Shown: positions 8,881 to 16,204 of the stretch, in pieces
Numbering within the stretch: position 1 is the first letter of the stretch
Layout of the letters: each line of letters starts with the position of its first letter
Assembly (NCBI RefSeq): GCF_004364325.1
Contig: NZ_SOCP01000003.1
Coordinates: forward strand, 248,001 to 312,000
Direction of reading: 5' to 3'
From: Actinophytocola oryzae
GTDB lineage: Bacteria > Actinomycetota > Actinomycetes > Mycobacteriales > Pseudonocardiaceae
DNA: 64,000 nt
Program-made: the position numbers and the translations under genes
The notes under the pieces: model-generated
Database searches by the model: none
What the model was told of the DNA's origin: nothing
Seen by the model: only the letters and a program-made list of their open reading frames with translations

Positions 8881-10004
8881 CGCCGGGCGCCTCCGCTCGC
8901 TCTGGTGACCGCGGAGGCGGTCACCACCACCAGTACCGCGGCCACCAGGCCCAGTACGCCAAGCACACCCGGCAGCCGCGGCCGGGCCGCGGGCGGGACG
9001 GGACCCGCCGCCGGCACCACCGTCGGTGGGCGGGTCACTCCGGGACGGACCGCGGGAAGCTCCGCCGACACCGCGGCGGGCACGTCCAGCACTCCCCAGC
9101 CGAGCCACGGGTTGTGGCCGCCTGCCGGGGGACGGTTCGCGGTCGCCGTCAGGCGGTCCAGCACGTCCTTCGGGCTCAGGCCGGGACGGTAGGCCCTCAC
9201 CAGCACCACCGCGCCCGCCACGTACGCCGCCGCGTAGGCGGGATCGCCGATGCCCCAACGGTGTCCGAGGCCGCCGGCGGCACCTGCCGCCGTGCTCACC
9301 AGATCGCTGCCCGGGGCTGCCAGCGCGAGGTAGTCGCCGGACTCCTCACTCGTCGGGGCGCCGTCCCGGTTGTGCGCACCCACACCGATCACGCCCGGCA
9401 GGCTCGTCGGGTACGACCGCATGCCCGGCTCGTCGGCCACCGCGGGCGAGACGATGACCAGCCCGGCGGCCAGCGCGTCCCGCACGGCGCCTTCCAGGGC
9501 CGGGCTCGAACGCAGGCTCGGCGCCACGACCAGCGCCACGGTCGCCCTGGCCGTGACGGCGTGGGACAGGGCAGCCGCCAACGCATCCGGGTCGGGGCCC
9601 TCGAAGCCGCCGTTCGTGGTCGTCTCCGTGTAGCGGACGCCGAGGATACGCACACCGGGAGCCATGCCGGTGAACGTCGTCGCCGGGTTCGGCCTCGCGG
9701 CGACGATCCCCGCGGCGAACGTGCCCCTGCCGTCGCAGTCGGTGGCGTCCGAGCCGGGAACCACCTGACCGGACGCGAACTGTGCGTTGGCCGCGTCCAC
9801 GCCGGTGCCGAGCACCGCGAGCAGCTGGCCGGTGCCGTCCGACAGCGGCCACACGCGTGCCGGGTCCGTCAGGCGCTGGGCCCACCCCACCCCGTCCCGG
9901 TACACCCCGGCCGGGGTCGCGCACTGGGCCGCGCTCGCCCCCGTGGCAGGCGCGGCGACGAACAGCACGGCGATCACCAGCGCCACGCGGATCGCGGTGC
10001 TCAT
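8877..10004 (-). CDS. mycP: Mycosin-like subtilase of the ESX locus, catalytic triad lost
   Basis: Membrane-anchored subtilisin fold (S8) that normally belongs to the type VII core. A signal peptide (IRVALVIAVLFVAAPATGASA) is followed by the subtilase domain, a proline-rich linker and a C-terminal helix (LPGVLGVLGLVAAVLVVVTA). All three catalytic positions are changed. The Asp of the usual xIDTG is Gly in AVLGTGVD, the His of DGHGT is Arg in DCDGRGTFAAG, and the Ser of GTSxAxPYVAG is Ala in DPAYAAAYVAG. The rest of the fold is conserved and the frame is intact, so this looks like a maintained pseudoprotease. It overlaps the regulator stop (ATGA) and eccE. A mycosin can stabilise the ESX complex without proteolysis, which fits. 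Confidence 0.88.
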   Translation of the reverse strand: MSTAIRVALVIAVLFVAAPATGASAAQCATPAGVYRDGVGWAQRLTDPARVWPLSDGTGQLLAVLGTGVDAANAQFASGQVVPGSDATDCDGRGTFAAGIVAARPNPATTFTGMAPGVRILGVRYTETTTNGGFEGPDPDALAAALSHAVTARATVALVVAPSLRSSPALEGAVRDALAAGLVIVSPAVADEPGMRSYPTSLPGVIGVGAHNRDGAPTSEESGDYLALAAPGSDLVSTAAGAAGGLGHRWGIGDPAYAAAYVAGAVVLVRAYRPGLSPKDVLDRLTATANRPPAGGHNPWLGWGVLDVPAAVSAELPAVRPGVTRPPTVVPAAGPVPPAARPRLPGVLGVLGLVAAVLVVVTASAVTRASGGARR

Positions 10005-10624
10005 GCCGGTGAGTAGCCGGCAGGCACGATGAGTCCCTGCTCTATCGCGTACCTGGTCAGGGCGGATCTCCTGCGCAGTCCCGTCTTGTCGCGAATCCTG
10101 TCCAAATAGGACCGGACGGTGCGGATGCTGATGCGCAGGCGGCGGGCGATGTCCTCGTCCCGCTCGCCGGTGGCCAGGCAGCGCAGCACCTCCAGCTCCC
10201 GTTCCGACAGTTCGAGGCCGTTGGACACCGGCGCGTTCACCAGCACCGTCGACACGAAACGGCTGCCTGCCGCCACCTCCCGGACGGCGGCGAGGATCTC
10301 CTCCGCCTCGGCGTGTTTTCCCAGGTAGCCCACCGCACCAGCGGCCAGCACCGCACGCACCTCCTCCCTCGACGCCTCGGCCGACAGGGCCAGCACCCGG
10401 TGTCCGAGCCCGGTCACGGCGCGGACCGCCGCCACCCCGTTCACCCTCGGCAGCCCGAGGTCGAGCAGCACCAGGCAGTTCACGCACCGCCTGCCCGCCA
10501 CGAAGTGCGCGACCGAGCCGGACGCCACGCACAGGTCGAGATCCGGTGCCTCGGCGACGAGCCGCGCCAAGGCCGCCCGGTACAGCGGATGACCGTCGAT
10601 CACACCCACCGGAGTTCCCGTCAT
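10001..10624 (-). CDS. LuxR/NarL-family response regulator in the ESX operon
   Basis: A 207-aa two-domain regulator. The receiver has the phospho-acceptor Asp in VLLDLGLPRVNG, the ALSAE switch residue and GYLGKHA with the conserved Lys. The acidic pocket near the N-terminus is weakened (VIDGHPLYR, where D-D is usual). The C-terminal helix-turn-helix is LSERELEVLRCLATG...DIARRLRISIRTVRSYLDRI. No histidine kinase is adjacent. Its stop overlaps the mycosin start by four bases, so it is coupled to mycP and eccE, an unusual place for a regulator. It probably senses envelope or growth state for the ESX locus; that is inference. Confidence 0.87.
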   Translation of the reverse strand: MTGTPVGVIDGHPLYRAALARLVAEAPDLDLCVASGSVAHFVAGRRCVNCLVLLDLGLPRVNGVAAVRAVTGLGHRVLALSAEASREEVRAVLAAGAVGYLGKHAEAEEILAAVREVAAGSRFVSTVLVNAPVSNGLELSERELEVLRCLATGERDEDIARRLRISIRTVRSYLDRIRDKTGLRRRSALTRYAIEQGLIVPAGYSPA

Positions 10625-10680
10625 GTCAACGACAGTAAGCAGTCACCCCGCCCGGGGGACAGCGGAGCGTTCCTGCTTGG

Positions 10681-12051
10681 TCACCCAGCGAGTGCCCGCC
10701 TGGCCTGAGCGGGGTCGAGCGTCGCGCCCGTCGGGAACAACCCGAGCACCGCGGCGGGCACTCCCGTGGGACGGACGTTCCCGTAGCCGAGCGCGGCACG
10801 CGCCTCCGCACCGCTGACCGGGTATTTGATCCCGGTGTCCGTGATCACGTACACGGTGCCGGAGGACGCACCCGGCGCGGGCTGCTCGGCGACCACCGCA
10901 CCCTGCCCACCGGGCACGTACACCTCCGAGGCGGCCCCGGGCGCACTCATCGAGATCGGCTTGGCCGTCCTGGGCATCCCGGCGCCGACGACGATCCGCG
11001 CCCCGTCCGCACACACCGTCGCATGTGGACCCACCGCCAGCGGCTCCGGCAGCCGCCGGGGGTAGCCGCCCGTTCGGGTGGGTGAACGGGGTGCGGCAGC
11101 CACGTCCGCGGCGGTGACCGGCAACGGCACGGGCCGGGCACCCGGGTAGGCACCGGCGCTGCCCGGTGAGCCGAGCACGAGCCTCGACTCCGTCTCCGTG
11201 ATCACCGAAAGGCCGTCCGTGCGCACGAGGTACAGCTCGCCCGCACCCGTCGTCAGCACCTGGCCGACCCGCGTGCCGACACCGCCGAGGGCAGGTCCCG
11301 GCGAGCCGGTGCCGAACACGTCGAACGTCTTCAGGTCACGGCCGGCCGGGACGGTGTTCAGCCACGGCGGTGCCACCTCGACGACGTCCGCCGCCGCGAG
11401 CCCCAGCGCGACGATCGCCAGCTCGTCCGGCAGCCGGTGCCGGTGGCCGTCGGCGACGAGGAACCGCTCCCCCGTCGGCAGCCGCGTCAGGATGGCCTTG
11501 CCGTCCGGCAGCGCCAGGCCGCCGACCATCCGTCCAATGAGGACGGACGAGATCGGCTCCGCGTCGTCCGGCCGGTCCGGCGAGCGCCGCGTGCACCTCG
11601 TCCACGGCCCGGTGCTCAGCCTGCCGGTCTGTGGCAACGAGTCCGGCGCACCCGCGATGCCGACGCCGACACCGCGCGGCATCCCGCTGAGCGACTTCGC
11701 GGGCACCGTCACGGTCGCCGTGCCGTCGCCACCCGCGAGGAGCCTCGCCGACGCGTAGTTCAGCACGGGGTGCAGCAGACCGTCGTCGCCGACCACGAAC
11801 CGCGCGCCGGTTTCCTTCTCCACGACCACCTGGCCGCCCTGCCGCCACTTCTCGGCGCGGGCCGGGGCGAGGAGCCCGATGATCCCGAACACCGCGGACA
11901 CCAGCAGCGCCACGGCGAGCCCGATCGCGGTGCCGAGCACCACCCGCTTCGACGGCGACCTCGGGTCGTTGGCGTCGGCCGACACCAGCGACGAGACCAG
12001 CCTGCGCCGCAGGAACTGGTAGGCCTGGATGCGGTCCTTCTGGGTCCACAT
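10681..12051 (-). CDS. eccB: Type VII secretion protein EccB
   Basis: Core inner-membrane ESX component with a large periplasmic domain. The conserved start MWTQKDRIQAYQFLRRRLVSSLV is typical of EccB. It is followed by one membrane helix (VVLGTAIGLAVALLVSAVFG, about residues 37-61) and the extracytoplasmic repeats with WRQGGQVVVEKETGARFV and an R-x-[VI] strand pattern. The two Cys (WTRCTRR; ATVCADG) could form the disulfide seen in EccB. The length (456 aa) is normal. It lies 7 bp downstream of the orphan gene at 12059 and 56 bp upstream of the regulator, all on the same strand. Confidence 0.93.
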   Translation of the reverse strand: MWTQKDRIQAYQFLRRRLVSSLVSADANDPRSPSKRVVLGTAIGLAVALLVSAVFGIIGLLAPARAEKWRQGGQVVVEKETGARFVVGDDGLLHPVLNYASARLLAGGDGTATVTVPAKSLSGMPRGVGVGIAGAPDSLPQTGRLSTGPWTRCTRRSPDRPDDAEPISSVLIGRMVGGLALPDGKAILTRLPTGERFLVADGHRHRLPDELAIVALGLAAADVVEVAPPWLNTVPAGRDLKTFDVFGTGSPGPALGGVGTRVGQVLTTGAGELYLVRTDGLSVITETESRLVLGSPGSAGAYPGARPVPLPVTAADVAAAPRSPTRTGGYPRRLPEPLAVGPHATVCADGARIVVGAGMPRTAKPISMSAPGAASEVYVPGGQGAVVAEQPAPGASSGTVYVITDTGIKYPVSGAEARAALGYGNVRPTGVPAAVLGLFPTGATLDPAQARRALAG

Positions 12052-12058
12052 CGGACGC

Positions 12059-12799
12059 TCAGTGCAGACCGAGCTGGGTGCGGATGTCGTTCGCCCTGTC
12101 GGCGGGCATCTCGTTCAGCCACCACGTCCGGCCGTCGATGAGCCTGTCGTAGCGCCAGTCGGCGCTCGCCCAGCCGCCGAGGGTGCTGCCCTCAGGCGAC
12201 TGCCAGAACTTCGTCTCGGAGTCGGCGAGGCTGCGCAGGTTCGCGTCGGTGGGTGGCTTCGCGAGCAGCTCCGCCGCGTCCTTCTCGTAGTGGTCGCCGA
12301 TGTTGCCGGACTGGAAGTTGCGGGCCCAGTCCGACCACCCGGTGTTGTCGGTCCACCGCTGGAGCTGCCGTCTGGCGACCGCGGCGACGCTGACCGGGTT
12401 CTTCTTGATGATCCCGTCGAGCACGGACATCGCCTTGTCCCGCTGGCCCTGCTTGTCCGCGACCTCGGTGATCTGCGCGGTCTGCTCGCGCTGGTCCTTC
12501 GCCTGCCTGTCGTCGAGACCCCTGGTCTCCTGGGTGGTGCGGGCGATGTTCTGGCCGATCCCGTCCAGCCGCTGCTTGGAGTTCTCCAGCCCGTCCGCGC
12601 CGCGCTGGATGTTGTTCTGGTGGTTCTGCCCCGCCTGCGCGGAGAAGTCGACATCGCCGAACGCCGACGGGTCGACCGTTCTGGACAGCAGGGCCTGCCG
12701 CGTGTCACCGAGCGCGGACGACTGCCGCGGCACCTGTGTACCCGCCGCCGCGTCGAGGACGTCGTGCTGTATCTGGAAGTTCGCTGGCTCGAGTGCCAT
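12059..12799 (-). CDS. ESX-locus protein of unknown function
   Basis: I do not recognise this 246-aa protein. The central part is Gln/Asp-rich and predicted long-helical (about residues 50-130, for example RQAKDQREQTAQITEVADKQGQRDK), like WXG-type cargo. The C-terminal third is Trp-rich (WTDNTGWSDWARNF, FWQSPEGSTLGGWASADWRYDRL, RTWWLNEMP) and looks like a separate globular domain. There is no signal peptide or membrane helix. It sits between the lysozyme-like gene (21 bp upstream) and eccB (7 bp downstream), so it is probably a secreted substrate or a dedicated chaperone. No toxin motif is evident. Confidence 0.78.
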   Translation of the reverse strand: MALEPANFQIQHDVLDAAAGTQVPRQSSALGDTRQALLSRTVDPSAFGDVDFSAQAGQNHQNNIQRGADGLENSKQRLDGIGQNIARTTQETRGLDDRQAKDQREQTAQITEVADKQGQRDKAMSVLDGIIKKNPVSVAAVARRQLQRWTDNTGWSDWARNFQSGNIGDHYEKDAAELLAKPPTDANLRSLADSETKFWQSPEGSTLGGWASADWRYDRLIDGRTWWLNEMPADRANDIRTQLGLH

Positions 12800-12820
12800 C
12801 GGTGCTCACTGCTCTCGTGG

Positions 12821-13609
12821 TCAGGCGTAGTTCTGGTACGCGTCGTACGCGTTGTCGATCTGGATGCGCTGTCCCTGCTGTTCCTGGCTCTTGTCCAGGT
12901 CCTGGCGCTCGTACTGTCTGCCGCTGGAGTCGACGTCCTGGCCGATCCTGTCGATCCGCCCCCTGGCCTGGTTGGCGTGCGCGGAGTGGCGCTGGGCGTT
13001 GCGCTGGTTGGCCTGCTGTGCCGTCGAGGAGCCGGGGACCTCACCGAACGCGCCGCTGCGCGCGGCCGTCTGCTGCGCCGCCTGCCCGACCTTGCCGAGC
13101 CGGTCGCCGGACTGGAGGAGCTTGGGCAGTGCGCCGAACAGCTCACTCAGCTGTGCGCTCATGCCGTTGCCACCACCGGCGGCACCGGACTGCTGACCCG
13201 AGGCGGGTTCCGTGGGGGCCGGTGCCTGCCGGTTGGCCTCCACCGCCCGCCGGGCACGGTCCAGGTACTGCTGGTAGGCGCCGGTGCGGTGGACCGTCCA
13301 CGGCCGCCACCCACCCGCCTGCTCGTAGATAGCGTGGGCGTTCGCCGCGTTGGTGGCCGGGTCGTGGTTGGCCGCCTCGTTGCGGTGCTGCTGGTCGAAC
13401 TGGTTGCCGTGGCCCGCGTTGATCGACCGGATCTGCCAGAGCCCGACCGAAGGGCCCCACGTGTCGGTCTGCAGGCGCACGTCACCGAGCAGGTCCGGGT
13501 CGCCGCCGGACTCAGCGAGCGCGACGGCGACGGCCGTCTCCAGGTCGTTGCCCGACCACCCGGCGTTCGCGGCGTGCCGCGCGATCTCCTGGTCGCTCAA
13601 CACTGGCAT
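12821..13609 (-). CDS. ESX-associated lysozyme-like (SLT-type) protein
   Basis: 262 aa in two parts. Residues 1-110 resemble a lysozyme/SLT fold: a possible catalytic Glu in AVAVALAESGGDP, GPSVGLWQIRSINAG like the SLT GLxQI motif, then NAANAHAIYEQAGGWRPWTVHRTGAY. Residues 140-262 are Gln/Ser-rich helices (QQSGAAGGGNGMSAQL...). There is no signal peptide, which is notable for an enzyme that would cut peptidoglycan and suggests export by the ESX system itself. It lies between the PPE-like gene and the orphan gene. Likely role: local wall opening for the secretion machine, or a secreted effector. Activity is inferred. Confidence 0.75.
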   Translation of the reverse strand: MPVLSDQEIARHAANAGWSGNDLETAVAVALAESGGDPDLLGDVRLQTDTWGPSVGLWQIRSINAGHGNQFDQQHRNEAANHDPATNAANAHAIYEQAGGWRPWTVHRTGAYQQYLDRARRAVEANRQAPAPTEPASGQQSGAAGGGNGMSAQLSELFGALPKLLQSGDRLGKVGQAAQQTAARSGAFGEVPGSSTAQQANQRNAQRHSAHANQARGRIDRIGQDVDSSGRQYERQDLDKSQEQQGQRIQIDNAYDAYQNYA

Positions 13610-13631
13610 GGCGAAAACCCCTTCTCAAGTC

Positions 13632-14882
13632 TCAGTAGAGGAAGTCGGGCCTACGACGCTCTTCCGGCTGCTCCTCGCCGAGAACGGGCGGGGTGATGAC
13701 CGACGACTCGCCCCAGACGTCCTCGGTCTCGGTGAGCCACGGCGGGATGCGCCGGGCGTTGGCGCCCTCCATCCCCATGGGCGCCATGGGCATGAAGGGC
13801 ATCATCGGCATCATCGCGGCGCCGGCACCGGCCGCGCCCGCGGCGGCACGCAACGCACCGGCGGCGCCTGCCACCTGGCCGCCGACCATGCCGGTGTGTG
13901 CGATCGGTGTCGGCAGGTTGCCACCCGCGCCGCCGCCCAGACCGCCGCCGATGCCGCCGAGCTTCCCGCCGCTGAGACCACCGCCGGTGAGCTTGTCCGT
14001 ACCGCCCTTCTTCTTGTCCTCTTTGGCCTTGTCGTCCTTCTTGGCCCAGTCCGGCACCTTCGGCAGGATCCGGCCCAGCCGACCCGCGGTGGCGGCGGCC
14101 GCCGCGGCGACACCCGCGGTGAACATCACGCCGAACACCGGCGTCCCGTTCCCGTTCTGCGACGGGTCCGTCTCGTCGTCCGGGAGCACCAGCTCCGAGT
14201 CGTCCTGCTCCTCGCCCGGCCCCAGGCCCGTCCTGCTCGCCGAGGTCGGCGCGATCGGGATGACGTCGTCCTCGGTCACGTAGTCGGTGGCCAGGTTGGT
14301 CATGACCTGTACGGCCCGGCCGTACGCGGAGTTCGCCGCGCCGACCGCCTGCTGGTAGCCGTCGAACTCCGCCACCGCGTCGGCCTGCCGCGCACGCAGG
14401 GCGGCGACCTCCTGCACGGACGCCATCGGGTCGACCTCGACCGGCGTGGTCGCGAGGTACATCGTCGCCGACGAGACGTCCGGGACGGCGACCGGTGGTG
14501 GCATCTGGGACTTCGCCTTCACCAGGGCGTCGGCCGCGTTGGTGGCGACGTCGCGCATGGTGAACATGGCGTCGCCGATCCGCCGCAGTCCCCTGCCGAG
14601 GTCGGTGATCATCAGCTGGTACTGCTCGGCCGCGCCGCCCGTCCACTGCTCGCGGAAGGTGCCGAGCTTCGACTCCAGGTTGCCCGCCTGCTCGTGCATC
14701 CGCGCACCGACGCCGTCCCACGAGTCCGCGGCGGCGCGCGCGGTCGACTCGTCGCCGTCGTAGAGCATCTGGTACAGGTGCTCGTGGTTGTGTTTGGCGA
14801 AGTTCGTTCTCCTGTGGTGCCGACCGCCCCGGCCGTGCTGCCCGTGGCCCTGTTGCCCGTGTCGGTCGTGCTGTTGGCGCAT
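13632..14882 (-). CDS. PPE/WXG-like type VII secretion substrate
   Basis: 416 aa. Residues 30-190 form a helical hairpin domain (STARAAADSWDGVGARMHEQ, then FREQWTGGAAEQYQ with a WxG turn), as in PPE and WXG proteins. A disordered middle follows (acidic, then Lys-rich KKDDKAKEDKKKGG), then a Gly-rich stretch, a Met-rich patch (MMPMMPFMPMAPMGM) and a conserved-looking C-terminus (RRIPPWLTETEDVWGE). The first 25 residues are unusually His/Gln/Gly-rich (RQQHDRHGQQGHGQHGRGG). A GAAGGG ribosome site supports ATG 14882. It probably pairs with the small protein upstream (5 bp gap) for export. Confidence 0.82.
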   Translation of the reverse strand: MRQQHDRHGQQGHGQHGRGGRHHRRTNFAKHNHEHLYQMLYDGDESTARAAADSWDGVGARMHEQAGNLESKLGTFREQWTGGAAEQYQLMITDLGRGLRRIGDAMFTMRDVATNAADALVKAKSQMPPPVAVPDVSSATMYLATTPVEVDPMASVQEVAALRARQADAVAEFDGYQQAVGAANSAYGRAVQVMTNLATDYVTEDDVIPIAPTSASRTGLGPGEEQDDSELVLPDDETDPSQNGNGTPVFGVMFTAGVAAAAAATAGRLGRILPKVPDWAKKDDKAKEDKKKGGTDKLTGGGLSGGKLGGIGGGLGGGAGGNLPTPIAHTGMVGGQVAGAAGALRAAAGAAGAGAAMMPMMPFMPMAPMGMEGANARRIPPWLTETEDVWGESSVITPPVLGEEQPEERRRPDFLY

Positions 14883-14887
14883 GGCGG

Positions 14888-15268
14888 TCAGCCCTTCGGG
14901 TCCACGATGGACAGCACGGTGCCCGCGACCGAGCCGACCGTGCCGGTGATCGCACCGGTGAGCCCGCCGAGCGCTCCTGCCGCCCGCTGGTCGTAGCCCC
15001 GGTAGGAGTCGCCGACCATGACGGTCACCTCCTTGGCGAAGTCGATCGCGTCACGTGCCTGCGAGACGAGCGTGTGCAGCTCCGCGAGCGCGTCACCGTG
15101 GCGCCTGCCCAGCTCGTGCGCCTCGCCGAACGCGCCGAGCCGGAGCTGACGCTCCACGAGGGACTCCAGCAGGTGCAGCGGTTGCGTCATCCCGCCGAGC
15201 TGGGTGGTGAGCTCCGCGGCGAAGTCGGTCAGCGAGCCGAGGTCGACCTCGAATGCTTCCCCTGTCAT
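14888..15268 (-). CDS. EspC/PE-like small ESX protein
   Basis: 126-aa helical protein of the ESX cargo block. The pattern EAFEVDLGSLTDFAAELTTQLGGM followed by LRLGAFGEAHELG matches the layout of EspC-type secretion-associated proteins. YRGYDQ near residue 91 fits a YxxxD/E secretion signal. The C-terminus is a Gly/Val-rich segment. It lies 5 bp upstream of the PPE-like gene, the usual order for a PE/PPE-type heterodimer. No enzymatic motif is present. Partnership with the downstream protein is inference from position and the signal motif. Confidence 0.75.
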   Translation of the reverse strand: MTGEAFEVDLGSLTDFAAELTTQLGGMTQPLHLLESLVERQLRLGAFGEAHELGRRHGDALAELHTLVSQARDAIDFAKEVTVMVGDSYRGYDQRAAGALGGLTGAITGTVGSVAGTVLSIVDPKG

Positions 15269-15330
15269 GGCATCTCCTCGCGCCGCGGCCGTGGCCGGTT
15301 CGACCCGGCCACGGCGTCAACGACTCGTCG

Positions 15331-15678
15331 TCAGGCGTAGGCCGTCGGCGCGGCCGAACCCTGGTTGCGGAAGTTGTTGCCCAGCGAGCGGTCGAGGTCT
15401 GCCGCCTCGACCGCCGAGTTGCCGAGCAGCGCGCCGATCCGGTTGATGATGTCGGCCATGCCCACCAGCGAGGTGCGCAGGCTGCTCTCCGCGGCCTGTG
15501 CCTCCACACCGGACTGGCTGCCGGACCGGTACCACGTCTCGCGCACCGGCCCCAGTGCCGTGTCCAGCGACTGGAGCGCGTTGTTGATCTCGCCCGAGTA
15601 CTGGGTCAGCTTCTGGCTCGCGCCGGTGACGGCACCGTAGTTCATCGTCACGGTGCCCGCGGATATCCCGGATGTCAT
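15331..15678 (-). CDS. WXG100-family (ESAT-6-like) protein
   Basis: 115 aa of two predicted helices joined by a turn containing WYRSGSQSGVEAQ, an expanded WxG turn. The size and absence of a signal peptide fit ESAT-6/CFP-10-type cargo. The tail (GNNFRNQGSAAPTAYA) lacks an obvious YxxxD/E. It follows the other small Esx-like gene by 16 bp, so the two probably fold as a heterodimer and are exported together. Confidence 0.85.
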   Translation of the reverse strand: MTSGISAGTVTMNYGAVTGASQKLTQYSGEINNALQSLDTALGPVRETWYRSGSQSGVEAQAAESSLRTSLVGMADIINRIGALLGNSAVEAADLDRSLGNNFRNQGSAAPTAYA

Positions 15679-15694
15679 GCCGTCTCCTCTCTGC

Positions 15695-16060
15695 TCAGGC
15701 GAAGCCGTTGAGCCCGGTGACGACCGTGCCCGTACCGGTGTTCAACGGGGCGCCCGCCTCGTTGATCCTGCGGGCCTGGTCGTCCGCGTACTGCGCGTGC
15801 GTGCCCATGGTCTGGTTGAACTTGTCCGCGATGACGGTCAGTTCGTGACCCGCCTTCTGGATCTTCTCGTTCAGCAGGACCTGGTTCTGGTCGAACGCCA
15901 TGCGCTGCGCGCCGTTGAAGTGCGACGTGGCGCCGACCAGACCCGAGACGTCCGAGTTGAGCCTGCTCATCAGGTCCCTGATGGAGGTGGACGTGTCGTT
16001 GAAGTCCTTGGCCGCCTTGGCCATGATGTCCTGGTCGAGCTGAATACCCTGTGGTGCCAT
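15695..16060 (-). CDS. WXG100-like protein with degenerate WxG turn
   Basis: 121-aa helical-hairpin protein, first gene of the leftward cargo block after eccC. The expected WxG turn is replaced by GATSHFNGAQRMAF, so the Trp is lost but FNG keeps a turn. A strong AGGAGG-like site (revcomp of CCTCCTTT) precedes ATG 16060. Such degenerate partners commonly pair with a canonical WXG100 protein, here the downstream gene. The 144 bp upstream contain a perfect 19-bp inverted repeat that separates this gene from eccC. Confidence 0.82.
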   Translation of the reverse strand: MAPQGIQLDQDIMAKAAKDFNDTSTSIRDLMSRLNSDVSGLVGATSHFNGAQRMAFDQNQVLLNEKIQKAGHELTVIADKFNQTMGTHAQYADDQARRINEAGAPLNTGTGTVVTGLNGFA

Positions 16061-16137
16061 GGTTGTCCTCCTTTCGCACCGAACCTATTGCCGAGAAGCC
16101 CCGACCCCAACGGCACTTTTACCCACACCGGCCCCAA

Positions 16138-16192
16138 TGCACTGAAGGACGCCTTCGTAACGCTGGCCGTACTGAAGGCGTCCTTCAGTGCA
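16138..16192. repeat. 19-bp inverted repeat of the GAAGGACGCCTTC family
   Basis: TGCACTGAAGGACGCCTTC (16138-16156) and its exact reverse complement (16174-16192) flank a 17-nt loop, gtaacgctggccgtact. Each arm contains one palindromic core of the dispersed repeat, in opposite orientation. It begins 13 bp downstream of the eccC stop and lies 77 bp upstream of the first esx gene on the same strand. As RNA it would form a long hairpin able to terminate, attenuate or protect the eccC message. Confidence 0.95.
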
Positions 16193-16204
16193 CTCGGCGG
16201 GGCA

